In this document: in pieces, positions 18,548 to 31,347 of the stretch
Layout: each line of letters begins with the position of its first letter
How positions within the stretch are numbered: position 1 is the first letter of the stretch
Assembly (NCBI RefSeq): GCF_000744115.1
Contig: NZ_JQLG01000004.1
Span: forward strand, 248,001-312,000
DNA length: 64,000 bases
DNA from: Carnobacterium alterfunditum DSM 5972
GTDB taxonomy: Bacteria > Bacillota > Bacilli > Lactobacillales > Carnobacteriaceae
Direction: 5' to 3'
Translations under genes and position numbers: made by a program
The notes under the pieces: model-generated
The model's input: only the letters and a program-made list of their open reading frames with translations
What the model was told of the DNA's origin: nothing
Databases searched by the model: none

Positions 18548-18745
18548 ATTTCTAAAGGAATAGGGTTGCTTGTAGCTTGAAATGAAGCACTGTGGGCAAA
18601 TAATGCCCAAGTGTATCATGTTTGTAAGCTGCTAAAGCAGCAACAACCATGACAACTTTCTTTTAGGCTTCAAGTGGTTCCACGGTTCCACAAGCAAACC
18701 CGTTGTTCCGGAAGAAATTTCATTTTGAACAGCAACACTATTTAG
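18548..18745 (+). mobile_element. MITE copy A with ISL3-like right end (left end lost)
   Basis: Shares with copy B (32338-32598) the left motif TTTCTAAAGGAATAGGGTTG and the right motif CAAGCAAACCC..CC.GAAGAAATTT, which pair as a long stem. The interior differs and holds its own hairpins (TGGGCA/TGCCCA and GCTGC/GCAGC). The right end CAACACTATTT matches copy C. No left terminal repeat or target duplication is seen, so the copy is old or truncated; its exact ends are approximate. Confidence 0.65.
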
Positions 18746-18812
18746 CGAGCAGTCTAACCTTTTCAATCAATTTTAACTAGGCCATGTTTTAAAACGATCT
18801 TGTTAAGATCAA

Positions 18813-18925
18813 GTAGCAGGAACTAGGGCTAGTTTGAGTAACTGAGAATCTGATTTGCATTTGAGTAGCAGGAACTAGGGCTAGTTTGAGTAACTGAGAA
18901 CCTGATTTGCATTCGAGTAACTCAA
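18813..18925. repeat. Tandem repeat, 52-bp unit, two copies
   Basis: GTAGCAGGAACTAGGGCTAG starts at 18813 and again at 18865, and each copy runs to GATTTGCATTYGAGTA. A third partial unit ends near 18925. The 52-base period is the same as in the array at 7490-7675, although the sequence differs. Confidence 0.85.
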
Positions 18926-19073
18926 AATAGTGGACTATTTTATTTTGCTTCTTGACTCATTAGGTCGTTCTTGTTGTTCGATTCTGATTTTAATCACCTC
19001 ATATCTTTCTCAATTAGCCCAAAAATCAGAAGAGTCATTAATTTTAAAACACATCCTAATTATTCCATTATAC

Positions 19074-19110
19074 AAAAAAAAGGCATTAGGACAATTGCCC
19101 CAATACCTTT
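19074..19110 (-). terminator. Probable terminator downstream of camS
   Basis: On the minus strand AAAGGTATTGGGG pairs imperfectly with CCTAATGCCTTT and is followed by a run of T. It lies about 310 bases after the camS stop, beyond the hairpin repeats. Confidence 0.6.
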
Positions 19111-19150
19111 GTTAAACAAACTTTTATTTCAAATTCATTCTGGCTTATCT

Positions 19151-19424
19151 TGTCGAGGATAAACGAGACACTCCGCATCCTTTAGTTGAGCTGCGTGTCT
19201 CATCCTCTCGAGAAAAAGATAAAACTTCTTCGCGGGCACAAGGCCCTCTACGAATTTTTCCTGTTTTCTTGTCGAGGATAAACGAGACACTCCGCATCCT
19301 TTTTTTAGTTGAGCTTCACTTCCCAGACACTGGGCTATTATTAAGATTTGACGCAATGCGCGGTATGCTCTTGCTTTCAATTCTTAATAATCGCTGTGTG
19401 TCTAAACGGGAAGTTCAGCATCCT
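19151..19424. repeat. Array of conserved-loop hairpin repeats, about 120-bp period
   Basis: Three cores at about 19151, 19270 and 19396 contain the motif TCCGCATCCT, followed in the first two by TTAGTTGAGCT (one with a longer T-run); the third is cut off by the camS end. The first is a clean hairpin: GAGGAT-AAAC-GAGACAC (19155-19171), loop, GTGTCTC-ATCCTC (19195-19207), leaving AAAC as a bulge. Between the second and third cores lies another hairpin with arms 19337-19351 and 19377-19391 around the loop CGCAATGCGCGGTATGCTC. Related copies lie at 39923-40105 with different but still complementary arms. A short ORF through these repeats (19135-19380, minus) is not considered a gene. Confidence 0.7.
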
Positions 19425-20532
19425 AATCAAATATGTGTGTGTAGAATTTTGTTTCTCCTGCTTCGCGGGCTAGGAAGGCTTCAGTTCCGTTTATTGAGTC
19501 TATCGTGATCTCAATTGGAACATTTGGCACTAGAAATGATGCAGCTTTTTCAGCAACGTGTTGCGTAAAAGCAATTATTTCACTTTCACCATAAAATTGC
19601 GTGCTGACTGATATTTTCATATTCACGATTTGATCATCTGTGTAGAGTGCTTCTGCGGTTACGCCGCTTAAATTTGGAAAGAATTTCTCGATCTCAGCCT
19701 TGAAATTTTGAAAACTGGATAGTTCATTGCTTTCTTCTCCACTCGTTGGAAAAATAACTTTCTTCTGATTGATTGATTTCCAATTTTGGAAACTAGTTGA
19801 ACCTTTTTCACTGACCGCTTCTGAAATATAGGTACCACCAGCCAAGTTATCTTCTGTCGACTGCTCGAAGATACCAATTACGATTGGGATGTCTCCAACA
19901 CCTTCAGTTTCACGTAACTGTTGCACGATCTTATCAGCCATTTTTTTACCTTCTGCTAATAATTCTTCTTGTGAGATTTTTGTTTCATATTTTGATCCAT
20001 ATTCTTTTTTTGTGTAATAATCTACACTATTCATTGCTAAACCGATCGATATCCCACCTAGTTCAAATCCATCACCCTTTTGGACCATATAATCTTGCTC
20101 CAATAATGAATCTAAATAAATCGGATTCCGCTCATCTGGTTCAAGCTTTCCGTTGTCTTCTGGATTTAAACCTGTTGGATTTTCCTCACTTACACGGCCT
20201 AACCATTTACTTGTTGTTGCATTATCAACATATTGGCCTTCTTGAAAGAAATAAGAATCCGTTGAAAAGTGTCCTTGCGATAGATCCATTAAACCTGTCT
20301 CGAAAGCCTTCAAATTAACGTTTGAGTTCAATCCTAAGGTTATCCCTCTATTCAAACTTGTTTGATAAGCACCATCGGTAATGATCGCACTATAATAATC
20401 ATTTGATAATTGGCTTGTAGTTTCAGTTTCTTTGTTAACTGTTTCGGTTTTTTTTGTATCCGGATTTCCTGTTTGACAAGCACTTAGCAGAAATACACAA
20501 GCAATCATCAAGGGAATTATGTTTTTGTTCAT
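19423..20532 (-). CDS. camS: CamS family lipoprotein (sex pheromone cAM373 precursor family)
   Basis: A 369-residue predicted lipoprotein with a type II signal peptide whose lipobox LLSAC places the lipid on cysteine 19. The family is widespread in Firmicutes; its cellular role is poorly known. In Enterococcus faecalis the signal peptide of CamS is processed to the pheromone cAM373. The matching segment here ends ACVFLLSA before the cysteine. It follows ligA by five bases in a pcrA-ligA-camS order (B. subtilis yerH). The 3' end merges with a hairpin repeat that provides sequence just past the stop codon. Confidence 0.92.
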   Translation of the reverse strand: MNKNIIPLMIACVFLLSACQTGNPDTKKTETVNKETETTSQLSNDYYSAIITDGAYQTSLNRGITLGLNSNVNLKAFETGLMDLSQGHFSTDSYFFQEGQYVDNATTSKWLGRVSEENPTGLNPEDNGKLEPDERNPIYLDSLLEQDYMVQKGDGFELGGISIGLAMNSVDYYTKKEYGSKYETKISQEELLAEGKKMADKIVQQLRETEGVGDIPIVIGIFEQSTEDNLAGGTYISEAVSEKGSTSFQNWKSINQKKVIFPTSGEESNELSSFQNFKAEIEKFFPNLSGVTAEALYTDDQIVNMKISVSTQFYGESEIIAFTQHVAEKAASFLVPNVPIEITIDSINGTEAFLAREAGETKFYTHIFD

Positions 20533-20537
20533 TGTAC

Positions 20538-22580
<2,043 letters not shown>

Positions 22581-22630
22581 TTAGATTTTATAGGAAAACT
22601 ACTAGTTACTATTTTAATAAAATTGCGAAC

Positions 22631-22770
22631 GGGACAAACTACCCCTTTATTGCCTGTTCTTTGTCTCATATCCCCGCGATTGGGACAAACTAGCCCTTTA
22701 TTGCCAGTTCTTTGTCCAATATCCCCGCGATTGGGACAAACTACCCTTTATTGCCTGTTCTTTGTCCAAG
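22631..22770. repeat. Tandem array, 51-bp unit, about 2.8 copies, between pcrA and ligA
   Basis: GGGACAAACTA recurs at 22631, 22682 and 22733, each followed by CCCTTTATTGCC.GTTCTTTGTC. Units are contiguous and almost identical. The array lies inside what is otherwise a tight operon. Confidence 0.85.
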
Positions 22771-22773
22771 AAG

Positions 22774-22805
22774 TGTCGAGCCTAAGCGTCGTTTTCCGCA
22801 TCCTG
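22774..22805. repeat. Half copy of the hairpin repeat overlapping the pcrA 3' end
   Basis: GAGCCTAAGCGTCGTTT followed by TCCGCATCCTG matches the left-arm-plus-loop layout of the 19-kb and 40-kb repeats. It encodes the last residues and the stop codon of pcrA (QDAENDA). Confidence 0.6.
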
Positions 22806-25028
22806 TTTTTTAATTGGGGCAAATGCTGCTAATAGGCGTTTGATGCCTTGTTCTTTAAAGGCTACATCGAGTTGGAGGTCGTTTGCTGTACCGGTAACCT
22901 TGACCACTGTACCAACACCCCATTTTTTATGAATGGCTTTGTCGCCAACTTCCCAACCTAATTTATCCGCACCGCTTGATATCTTGTCTACTACTGGTGC
23001 TTTATAAGCTTGACTAGTTGCTCGAGTTGCTTGATTGCGCTGCATAGAGCTAGTTGCTGAACGGCTAAATGGCGTATTCATTGTTTGTTGATTGCCTGAT
23101 TCTATGACCTCATCGTCGATCTCATTTATAAAACGTGAAGCCGAATTGCTTTGAGTACGGCCATATAAAACGCGTGAGTAAGCATTTGTGATGTACAATT
23201 TTTTCTCAGCTCGCGTGATCCCAACATATGCTAGACGGCGTTCTTCTTCTAGTTGATCTTCTTCCATCATCGCACGGGACAACGGGAAGATCCCTTCTTC
23301 TAATCCAATCAGGAAAACGATTGGGAATTCTAGTCCTTTAGCTGCGTGAAGCGTCATTAAAGTTACTTCACTTTGAGGTTCTTCTTCTAGATTATCTAAA
23401 TCCGAGACCAATGCCAAATCAGTTAAGAACGTCAAGAGTGTTTTATCTTCAGTATTTTCTTTTTCAAATTGTTGTGTCACGGTCAAAAATTCTTGAATAT
23501 TTTCTAAGCGCGTTTCAGATTCAAGTGTCCGTTCTAATTCTAGAGCTTTTTGATAACCGCTGCGTTTCAACACTTCTTCGACTAACTCTGTTACGGGAAG
23601 ATATTCTTGCATTTGGCGTAAGTCTTTCATCATGAAGCCAAAAGCTTCGAGTTCACTCGCAGCTTTACCGGAAATCGGTGTAATAGAGACATTTAAGGCT
23701 GTTTCTAAAAGAGACCATTCATATTGGTTGGATGACGTTCTCAGTTTTTCAATCGTCCCAGGACCAATTCCTCGTTTAGGTACATTGACTACTCGTTCAA
23801 AACTCATATTGTCATCAGGATTGGCAATTAAACGCAGATACGCTAGCACATCTCTGATTTCTTTACGGTCATAGAACTTATGTCCGCCAACCATTTTATA
23901 AGGAATATTTGATTTCAACAGACTTTCCTCAATGATCCGCGATTGAGCATTAGTCCGGTAAAGAACTGCAAAATCACCATAATTATAGTTCTTTTCTTTC
24001 ATTTCTTCTTGGATCTTAGAGATGACATAACGCGATTCATCGCCTTCAGACTGCCCACGATAATACGTGATTTTTTCGCCATCCTGATTATCCGTCCAAA
24101 GCTTTTTAACTTTTCGTTTAGTGTTATTGCCAATTACATCATTCGCTGCTTGTAAAATCAGTTTAGTGGAACGGTAATTTTGTTCTAGCAAAACGGTGGT
24201 CGTATCTGGATAATCTTTTTCAAAATTCAAGATATTTTCCATGTTTGCCCCGCGCCAACCGTAGATGCTTTGGTCAGCATCTCCAACAACACACAAGTTT
24301 TTAAACCGTTCAGCCAGCATGTTGACTAAGGTATATTGTGCTTCATTCGTATCTTGGTATTCATCCACGTGAATGTAATGGAATTTATTTTGGTAATAAT
24401 CTAATATTTCAGGATTTTCTTTGAACAAGCGAATAGCCAACATGATCAAATCATCAAAATCGACTGCTTGGTTGCGGCGCAATTCCTTTTGGTAATCATC
24501 GTAACAATCGGCAACGATTTTTTCAAAAAAACTTCCTGCTCTTTTACGGTAATCAACTGGTGTATCCAATTCGTTTTTTGCGTTGCTGATTTCACCTAAG
24601 ATAGCTCTAGGATTGTATTTTTTAGGATCGATATTTCGTTCTTTTAAAATTCGTTTCATCAAGGTTTGTTGTTCACTAGGATCGCTGATGGTAAATGCCC
24701 GTGTGTAGCCGATACGGTCGATGTCACGACGTAAAATACGGACACACATTGAGTGAAAAGTAGAGACCCAGACATCATTTCCGCCTTCTTTTAACAGACG
24801 AACGACCCGTTCTTTCATTTCTTTAGCCGCTTTATTCGTAAATGTGATGGCTAAAATATTCCATGGGTTAACATTTTTTTCTTCGATCAAATAGGCAATA
24901 CGGTGTGTTAAAACGCGTGTCTTACCACTTCCCGCACCCGCCATGATTAAAAGCGGCCCTTGTGTGCAGACAACTGCCTCTTGTTGTTTTGGATTCATTC
25001 CATTTAATAAATCATCTCGTAATACCAA
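22782..25028 (-). CDS. pcrA: ATP-dependent DNA helicase PcrA (UvrD/Rep family)
   Basis: A 3'-5' superfamily 1 helicase needed for repair and for removing proteins from DNA. The 748-residue protein has all SF1 motifs: Walker [15 protein letters not shown] (about residues 32-45), [27 protein letters not shown] (Walker B region), [25 protein letters not shown] and [13 protein letters not shown]. The C-terminal tail has a Tudor-like domain ([15 protein letters not shown]). First gene of the pcrA-ligA-camS group; no pcrB gene is seen upstream. The last residues are encoded by a hairpin-repeat half copy. Confidence 0.98.
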   Translation of the reverse strand: MVLRDDLLNGMNPKQQEAVVCTQGPLLIMAGAGSGKTRVLTHRIAYLIEEKNVNPWNILAITFTNKAAKEMKERVVRLLKEGGNDVWVSTFHSMCVRILRRDIDRIGYTRAFTISDPSEQQTLMKRILKERNIDPKKYNPRAILGEISNAKNELDTPVDYRKRAGSFFEKIVADCYDDYQKELRRNQAVDFDDLIMLAIRLFKENPEILDYYQNKFHYIHVDEYQDTNEAQYTLVNMLAERFKNLCVVGDADQSIYGWRGANMENILNFEKDYPDTTTVLLEQNYRSTKLILQAANDVIGNNTKRKVKKLWTDNQDGEKITYYRGQSEGDESRYVISKIQEEMKEKNYNYGDFAVLYRTNAQSRIIEESLLKSNIPYKMVGGHKFYDRKEIRDVLAYLRLIANPDDNMSFERVVNVPKRGIGPGTIEKLRTSSNQYEWSLLETALNVSITPISGKAASELEAFGFMMKDLRQMQEYLPVTELVEEVLKRSGYQKALELERTLESETRLENIQEFLTVTQQFEKENTEDKTLLTFLTDLALVSDLDNLEEEPQSEVTLMTLHAAKGLEFPIVFLIGLEEGIFPLSRAMMEEDQLEEERRLAYVGITRAEKKLYITNAYSRVLYGRTQSNSASRFINEIDDEVIESGNQQTMNTPFSRSATSSMQRNQATRATSQAYKAPVVDKISSGADKLGWEVGDKAIHKKWGVGTVVKVTGTANDLQLDVAFKEQGIKRLLAAFAPIKKQDAENDA

Positions 25029-25201
25029 ATTTTACATCCTCTCTCTTATAGCACCCTATATTTTTACTCTAAAAATAGGATGTGGACTTCACTAGTCTAG
25101 CAAAACTTCTTTAAATTTTGCATAATTTCTCAATGATAATATTACCACAAATAAAGCCTCTTCGAGCAGTAAATGAACAGTTTTAAATGAAGTTTGGCAA
25201 A

Positions 25202-25239
25202 AAGAAAAAAAGATCCTCAAAAAAAGAATCTTTTTTCTT
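25202..25239 (-). terminator. Terminator of the GntR gene
   Basis: On the minus strand AAGAAAAAAGAT pairs with ATCTTTTTTTCTT around a T-rich loop, about 25 bases after the GntR stop codon. Confidence 0.7.
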
Positions 25240-25265
25240 GATATCCTATTCAGGTCACCGTTATT

Positions 25266-25916
25266 TTAAATGCCTTGGATCGCGATCAGACTAAGCTGAT
25301 TGATTAAAATACGCACTTCTTTTCTGGCTAAGGCGTAATCATTGCTTTTCAAAAAAAGGACTATTTGGTTAAAATGCTTTATTTTCGTTGCTTGACTAAG
25401 TTTCAGATACTCTTTGATTTCTTCATTTGTTTGTTCTCTTATACTCCTAAATGTATCCAAAAATAAAGATGTCGTGTAGCTATTTTTTGTGTAACGAAAA
25501 AGGCCTTTCAAGTAGTCGAATTCAATGGTTAAAAAAGCTTCTATCTCTTTTGGATCTGTCATCTGGTTGATTTGATCGATCGTATCTTCTAAACGATCCG
25601 TATTAAATTGAATTTCTCTGATCTGTAAAAAATGCAAATGATCGATCATGACTAACTCCATAAACTCTAACTGTTCCTGAAATCCTTGTAGTGAGATCTG
25701 TTTTTCTTGAATTCTTATGCCCTTATTTGGTTCAATTACTATATACCCTTCTTCTTCTAATCGCAAAAAAGCTTGTCGAATCGGTGTTCGGCTGATACCT
25801 AGTTTCTCAGATAAACCAATTTCTGTAATATGTGTTTGTGGCAACCATTGTTTAGTTGAAATTTGATTTATACTGTATTGGTAAACTTTATCTTCTAATT
25901 TTTTTGGTTTAGACAA
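25266..25916 (-). CDS. GntR-family transcriptional regulator
   Basis: 216 residues: an N-terminal winged helix of GntR type (about residues 7-72, with LSEKLGISRTPIRQAFLRLEEEG) followed by an all-helical ligand-binding part of FadR/FCD-like length. The metal-binding histidines of classical FCD domains are not obvious. It follows the EamA exporter in the same direction, 263 bases away, and could regulate it, but no operator is evident. It could also act on the catabolic genes of the accessory block; nothing in the sequence decides this. Confidence 0.85.
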   Translation of the reverse strand: MSKPKKLEDKVYQYSINQISTKQWLPQTHITEIGLSEKLGISRTPIRQAFLRLEEEGYIVIEPNKGIRIQEKQISLQGFQEQLEFMELVMIDHLHFLQIREIQFNTDRLEDTIDQINQMTDPKEIEAFLTIEFDYLKGLFRYTKNSYTTSLFLDTFRSIREQTNEEIKEYLKLSQATKIKHFNQIVLFLKSNDYALARKEVRILINQLSLIAIQGI

Positions 25917-26179
25917 TCACACTCACCTGCCTAATTAATTATTTTCTGTCTATACCAAAAGAACAAAACAAGTTTATTATAGTTAACATACATATGTTGA
26001 TTATAGTTTTTATTTTACTTTACTTCAAGTCTAATGATTTGACTTCGGGTTGAATCGAGTTTGTGATTTTCAGTACCAATAGATCATTTAGAACACCTAA
26101 ATAATTTTTTTTGCGGTATCAATGGGATCTACCTGACCTTACTAACCTATTTTATTGCTTTTATACCAGATTCGTCTTC

Positions 26180-27079
26180 TCATTTTGTTTTCTCTCTTAT
26201 AGCTAAAGATTCTTTTCTTGGCCATTTTAGCCCTCCAATAAATGTTGAACTTAAAATCAATAAACCGCCAAACATTTGCATGCTGCTCATTCCTTCACCT
26301 AAGAAAAGGGCAGACATTACTACTGCAGCAACTGGATCAATGTAACTCAAGAGGACGACTGTTTGACTTTTTAATTTTTGCATTGCTGAGAAATACAATA
26401 CATAAGCTAAACCGGTATGAATGATCCCTAAAATGATCAGATAAGGAATCGACGTAACAGCAATCGCCACTAAATCGAATCCTTGAGTAAAGAAGACATA
26501 AGGAGCCAACGTTACAGAGGCTACCATCAGCTGGATCATCGTACTCTCTAGACTGGTTAAATTTTTTACAAATTTATTTAACATCATCACACTTGCATAC
26601 AAGACAGCTGCGCCTAAGCCATATAAGATCCCTACCAAATGGGTATAATTTCCGCTTATTTGTGTTCCTGTGCCAACAATCAAAAACATCCCCAGCATAG
26701 CAACTAGGATACTGATCGCTTTATTTGGCATCAGCTTTTCATTTAATAAAAAAGGTGAAACGATCATGACGATTACGGGAGCAAAATAATAGCTTAATGT
26801 AGCATTTGCAATGGTTGTATAATGATAAGCCTCAAACAATAAAATCCAATTCAAGCCGATTGCTGCTCCAGAAAATAGCAGCACTCCTGCATTACTTTTT
26901 AAGGCTGTCCGTGAGATCTTTTTTTTCTTTAGCAGTAAAAAAAGCAATAGAAATAAACTCCCTAAAACGCCACGATAAAGTGCAATTTCACTTGAAGTCA
27001 ACGCAATATTTTTTACCATCAGGCCAATTGACCCAAACAACAGCATAGCTGTTACAACTTTCATCTTTTCTATTCCCAT
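26180..27079 (-). CDS. EamA/DMT-family transporter
   Basis: A membrane protein of about 299 residues with roughly ten hydrophobic helices arranged as two EamA repeats (about residues 1-130 and 140-285), as in RhaT/YdcZ-type drug and metabolite exporters. The substrate is unknown. The open frame starts at 27118, but AGGAGG lies seven bases before ATG 27079, which gives the usual short N-terminus (GIEKMKVVTAMLLFGSIG). Confidence 0.85.
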   Translation of the reverse strand: MGIEKMKVVTAMLLFGSIGLMVKNIALTSSEIALYRGVLGSLFLLLFLLLKKKKISRTALKSNAGVLLFSGAAIGLNWILLFEAYHYTTIANATLSYYFAPVIVMIVSPFLLNEKLMPNKAISILVAMLGMFLIVGTGTQISGNYTHLVGILYGLGAAVLYASVMMLNKFVKNLTSLESTMIQLMVASVTLAPYVFFTQGFDLVAIAVTSIPYLIILGIIHTGLAYVLYFSAMQKLKSQTVVLLSYIDPVAAVVMSALFLGEGMSSMQMFGGLLILSSTFIGGLKWPRKESLAIREKTK

Positions 27080-27196
27080 CTTTTCCCTCCTGATCTTCTT
27101 ATGTATGGTGTGACACATTTAAAATTTTCCAGTTACTAGAATCAGAAAAAAGGTACTGGTTCTTTTTACCGCTGATTGCCCCAAAAATTGTGTTGA

Positions 27197-27232
27197 AAAA
27201 AGCATAGGAAAATAAAGATTCCTATGCTTTTG
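27197..27232 (-). terminator. Terminator of purK-purB
   Basis: On the minus strand AAAAGCATAGGAA and TTCCTATGCTTTT pair perfectly and run into T residues, about 60 bases after the purB stop. Confidence 0.9.
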
Positions 27233-27292
27233 CTATTATTCTTACTTAATCGGCTATTTGAAATTAGAGTATATTAATTTTGGTACGAAACC

Positions 27293-28591
27293 TTAGTCCC
27301 CTAGGCCAACTCTTTGAAAAATTTCGTCTACGTTTCTCAAGTGGTAGTGATAATCAAATGCATCGTCTAAATCTTTTGATGTCAAAATAGACATGACCTC
27401 TTCGTCTTCTTCCAACAACGGACGGAACAATACTTGTTCATCCCAGGCAACCGCTGTTTTTGGTTGAATCAGATCATAAGCAGCTTCACGGCTCATTCCT
27501 TTATCGATGAGTTTAAGCAATACACGTTGGCTATAAATCAATCCAAATGTTGCATCCATATTGCGTTTCATGTTTTCAGGGAAAACTGTCAGATTTTTAA
27601 CGATCGTTCCAAAACGATTTAGCATATAATCCAATAAAATAGTTGAATCGGGTAAAATGATTCGTTCTGCGGATGAATGCGAAATATCTCGTTCATGCCA
27701 TAGTCCAACGTTCTCGTAAGCCGTCACCATGTGGCCTCTGATAACACGAGCTAAGCCTGTTACGTTTTCAGAACCGATAGGATTGCGTTTATGCGGCATA
27801 GCTGATGATCCTTTTTGCCCTTTTGCAAAAAACTCTTCAACTTCACGTGTCTCAGATTTTTGCAGCCCACGAATCTCTGTAGCGAATTTTTCGATACTCG
27901 TTGCGATCAATGACATTGTGGCAACATATTCAGCATGTAGATCACGAGGAAGGACTTGCGTTGAAATTTCTTGCGCTCTTGTTCCTAAATGTTCACAAAC
28001 ATATTTTTCAACAAAAGTTGGTACATTCGCAAATGTTCCGACTGCTCCACTGATTTTCCCAGCTTCGACGCCTTTTGCTGCATGTTCAAAACGTTCGATG
28101 TTGCGTTTCATCTCAGAGTACCAAAGAGCTAATTTCAACCCAAAAGTTGTCGGTTCAGCATGTACTCCATGAGTCCGACCCATCATTACAGTGTACTTAT
28201 GTTCTTTAGCTTTTTCACCAATTATCGCTAAAAAGGTTTGTAGATCTTGACGCAACACATCATTCACTTGTTTTAATTGGTAGCCATAAGCTGTATCCAC
28301 AACGTCTGTACTTGTTAATCCATAATGGACCCACTTGCGTTCTTCCCCTAATGATTCAGAAACTGCGCGAGTGAACGCTACGACATCATGTCTTGTTTCT
28401 TTTTCTATTTCTAAAATACGTTCGACTTCAAACGACGCATTTGCACGGATTTTTTCCACATCTTCTTTAGGTATTTCACCTAATTCAACCCAAGCTTCGA
28501 CAGCCAATATTTCAACCTCTAACCAAGTGTTGTAACGATTTTTATCAGACCAAATGGCCGCCATTTCAGGTCTTGTATAACGTTCTATCAT
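27293..28591 (-). CDS. purB: Adenylosuccinate lyase
   Basis: Cleaves SAICAR to AICAR and adenylosuccinate to AMP in purine synthesis. The 432-residue protein has the fumarase/ASL superfamily signature [15 protein letters not shown] (about residues 262-276), the N-terminal [15 protein letters not shown] and the catalytic histidine regions TRHDVVAF and [10 protein letters not shown]. It follows purK by 15 bases and ends at a clear terminator. The start ATG 28591 agrees with the family N-terminus. Confidence 0.98.
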   Translation of the reverse strand: MIERYTRPEMAAIWSDKNRYNTWLEVEILAVEAWVELGEIPKEDVEKIRANASFEVERILEIEKETRHDVVAFTRAVSESLGEERKWVHYGLTSTDVVDTAYGYQLKQVNDVLRQDLQTFLAIIGEKAKEHKYTVMMGRTHGVHAEPTTFGLKLALWYSEMKRNIERFEHAAKGVEAGKISGAVGTFANVPTFVEKYVCEHLGTRAQEISTQVLPRDLHAEYVATMSLIATSIEKFATEIRGLQKSETREVEEFFAKGQKGSSAMPHKRNPIGSENVTGLARVIRGHMVTAYENVGLWHERDISHSSAERIILPDSTILLDYMLNRFGTIVKNLTVFPENMKRNMDATFGLIYSQRVLLKLIDKGMSREAAYDLIQPKTAVAWDEQVLFRPLLEEDEEVMSILTSKDLDDAFDYHYHLRNVDEIFQRVGLGD

Positions 28592-28606
28592 AGCTGTATA
28601 AACCCC

Positions 28607-29737
28607 TTATTTCCAGATTCCTGTATCTGCGATTGTAGCTAGTGTTTTTTCAATATCTTTAGTTAATACTGTAATATGACCAATTCTCTGGCCTTTTGTT
28701 GCCTTCTCTTTGCCATAGTAATGAAAGTTCCAATTTGGCTTTAACTGAATTTGAACTTTTATTGCTTCATCTTGTTCAGCCAACATTGTTGCCATGACAG
28801 CTGGAGAAAGCAATTCGATTTCAGGCAGAGGCCAACCACAGATTGCACGAATATGGGCATCATATTGTGACAAAGAACAGGCTTCAATACTATAATTCCC
28901 TGTATGATGAGGTCTTGGAATAATTTCATTCACATAAAGTGTCCCACTAGAAGTAATGAACATTCCAATTCCTAAGATTCCTATCACTTCAAGATTCTCA
29001 GCCACAGTCCGGGCAATCCGTTCAATTTCTTCTTCTACATAGTGGTCGATACGTGCAGGAACAATACTTTCAAGTGAGATCGCATTGCGATGAATATTTT
29101 CTGCAACTGGAAAAACGACTATTTGATTTGCTTGATTTCGTGCAACCGTTACAGACAGTTCGCGTTCAAATGGGATCCAAGCTTCCAATACACACGTTCC
29201 TCTTTTTAATAAAAAAGCCGCTTTAAAAATATCTTCTTCACTTTGAAGAACACATCGATCTTTTCCGTTGTGCCGTTCACTAATTGTTTTCAAAACACAA
29301 GGAAATCCAATTTCGTTGATTGCCCATTTTATATCTTCAACGGTAACAATAGTGACATAAGGAGCTAAATTGATGTTACTAGCTTCTAAATACGCTTTTT
29401 CTAATAATCGATCTTGGATGATAGAAAGTAAATCAGCCCCTTGTGGAACAGGAACCGTTTTTTTCATTCTTATGATTGCATCTGCATCAATGTTGTCGTA
29501 TTCGTACGTTACCACATCACATTTCATAGCAAAATCCATCAATGCTTCTTGATCGTCATATTGAGCAATTATTTGCCAATCTGCAATTTGAGCTGCTGGA
29601 CAGTCTTTTTCAGGATCCATTACGCCTATATGATAGCCCATCTTTTTGGCAGATAAAGCCATCATTCGTGCGATTTCTCCGCCGCCAATGATTCCAATCA
29701 ATTTTCCTGGACTAATTAGATTAGACAAACTTATCAC
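28607..29737 (-). CDS. purK: N5-carboxyaminoimidazole ribonucleotide synthetase
   Basis: The ATP-grasp enzyme that carboxylates AIR to N5-CAIR, the partner of PurE. 376 residues: the pre-ATP-grasp motif IGIIGGGEIARMMALSAKKMGY at the N-terminus, a central ATP-grasp domain, and VNEIIPRPHHTGNYSIEAC near 270-290 with metal ligands. Unusually, purE is not next to it: the upstream gene is a UPF0316 membrane protein and only purB follows. purE must lie elsewhere in the genome if the pathway is complete. Confidence 0.96.
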   Translation of the reverse strand: MISLSNLISPGKLIGIIGGGEIARMMALSAKKMGYHIGVMDPEKDCPAAQIADWQIIAQYDDQEALMDFAMKCDVVTYEYDNIDADAIIRMKKTVPVPQGADLLSIIQDRLLEKAYLEASNINLAPYVTIVTVEDIKWAINEIGFPCVLKTISERHNGKDRCVLQSEEDIFKAAFLLKRGTCVLEAWIPFERELSVTVARNQANQIVVFPVAENIHRNAISLESIVPARIDHYVEEEIERIARTVAENLEVIGILGIGMFITSSGTLYVNEIIPRPHHTGNYSIEACSLSQYDAHIRAICGWPLPEIELLSPAVMATMLAEQDEAIKVQIQLKPNWNFHYYGKEKATKGQRIGHITVLTKDIEKTLATIADTGIWK

Positions 29738-29860
29738 TACCTTCTAAAACGATTTGTATTATTGCTCATCTGTTCATTCTAATTTTAGCAGTTATCTTGT
29801 CATCTGTCATTGACAATATTCAAATTTTAGTCCTAAATTGATTATAAAAAATAACAGTTG

Positions 29861-30418
29861 TTATCTTTGTTCTTCTGCTTCGATTTCTTTACGGCGTTTT
29901 TTTAATTTTCTTGTCCAAAAACCGCCATTAATGTATTTAGGCTCATAAGAGATGATAAAACTTTTAGGTTCAATTTGACTAATTTGTTTGTATAGTTTGC
30001 GTTCTGTTTTTCTAGGTGTCAAGATTTCTAAGACCATCCGATCTCCCTCTCGGCCGAATGCCAAACTCGTTGTCACTCCGTATCCTAAATCACGCAAATC
30101 TTCGGGCATTTTAGTTTCTATATCTGGAACAATAGCTGTGACCATGATGTATCCAAGTGCCAAAAATTCTTCGATTTTTATCCCCAGAGCGATTCCAAAT
30201 CCATATCCTAAGGCATAAACAGCAAGATTGATGTAATTATCTAAACTATCTAGAACCAATCCTAAACCGACAACATAGATCGTTACCTCAACCATCGAAA
30301 CGAGCGACGCAGCTAAGCGATAACTCTTCATGGTCAACATAAAACGGATCGTATTCAAAGAAATATAAGCGACATTGATGACGAAAATTAATAGTAAAAA
30401 AGGTAAATCGACTTCCAC
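29861..30418 (-). CDS. UPF0316 (DUF2179/DUF5698) membrane protein, YebE-like
   Basis: A 185-residue protein with three or four hydrophobic helices (about residues 4-90) and a C-terminal cytoplasmic alpha/beta domain containing RDLGYGVTTSLAFGREGDR and EILTPRKTERKLYKQI, as in the UPF0316 family. The function is unknown. It starts with GTG at 30418, with AGGGGAGAG upstream. It lies between xpt and purK, and a link to purine metabolism is only positional. Confidence 0.8.
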   Translation of the reverse strand: MEVDLPFLLLIFVINVAYISLNTIRFMLTMKSYRLAASLVSMVEVTIYVVGLGLVLDSLDNYINLAVYALGYGFGIALGIKIEEFLALGYIMVTAIVPDIETKMPEDLRDLGYGVTTSLAFGREGDRMVLEILTPRKTERKLYKQISQIEPKSFIISYEPKYINGGFWTRKLKKRRKEIEAEEQR

Positions 30419-30524
30419 TTTTCTCTCCCCTAACTGATAAGTAAATTTTTATACTCTACTTAACATTATCAAAATTTATTTAAATAGCAAGTAAAATAGC
30501 TAATAGATCTGCCACTGTAACAAA

Positions 30525-30567
30525 TAAGCGGATCAAAAAGTAATTGTTCTACTTTTAGATCCGCTTA
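30525..30567 (-). terminator. Terminator of xpt
   Basis: TAAGCGGATC and GATCCGCTTA are perfect arms around a 23-base loop containing a further AAAAGTA/TACTTTT pairing. It lies 11 bases after the xpt stop. Confidence 0.8.
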
Positions 30568-30578
30568 GCATGAGTCAT

Positions 30579-31181
<603 letters not shown>

Positions 31182-31275
31182 CTATAACTCATTTAAGTAC
31201 CGGATAAATAACTTTTTCATTCCTAATTGATTTATAAGCAGCAAAAAAACTTGAAAATGGTTATCCAACCACATC

Positions 31276-31304
31276 AATATACGTTTTTTCACTTAAAAAG
31301 TCAA
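31276..31304 (-). promoter_or_regulatory. Sigma-A promoter of xpt
   Basis: On the minus strand TTGACT (31299-31304), a 17-base spacer and TATATT (31276-31281). The leader is about 95 bases long before the xpt ATG. Confidence 0.75.
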
Positions 31305-31347
31305 TATTTTTAACATGCTTGTCGTTATCACACTGATAAACACCATA

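Noticed and set aside
19135-19380. An 81-residue minus-strand ORF rich in basic residues
   Set aside because: It runs through the hairpin repeats, its repeated peptide segments follow the DNA repeats, and it has no ribosome site.
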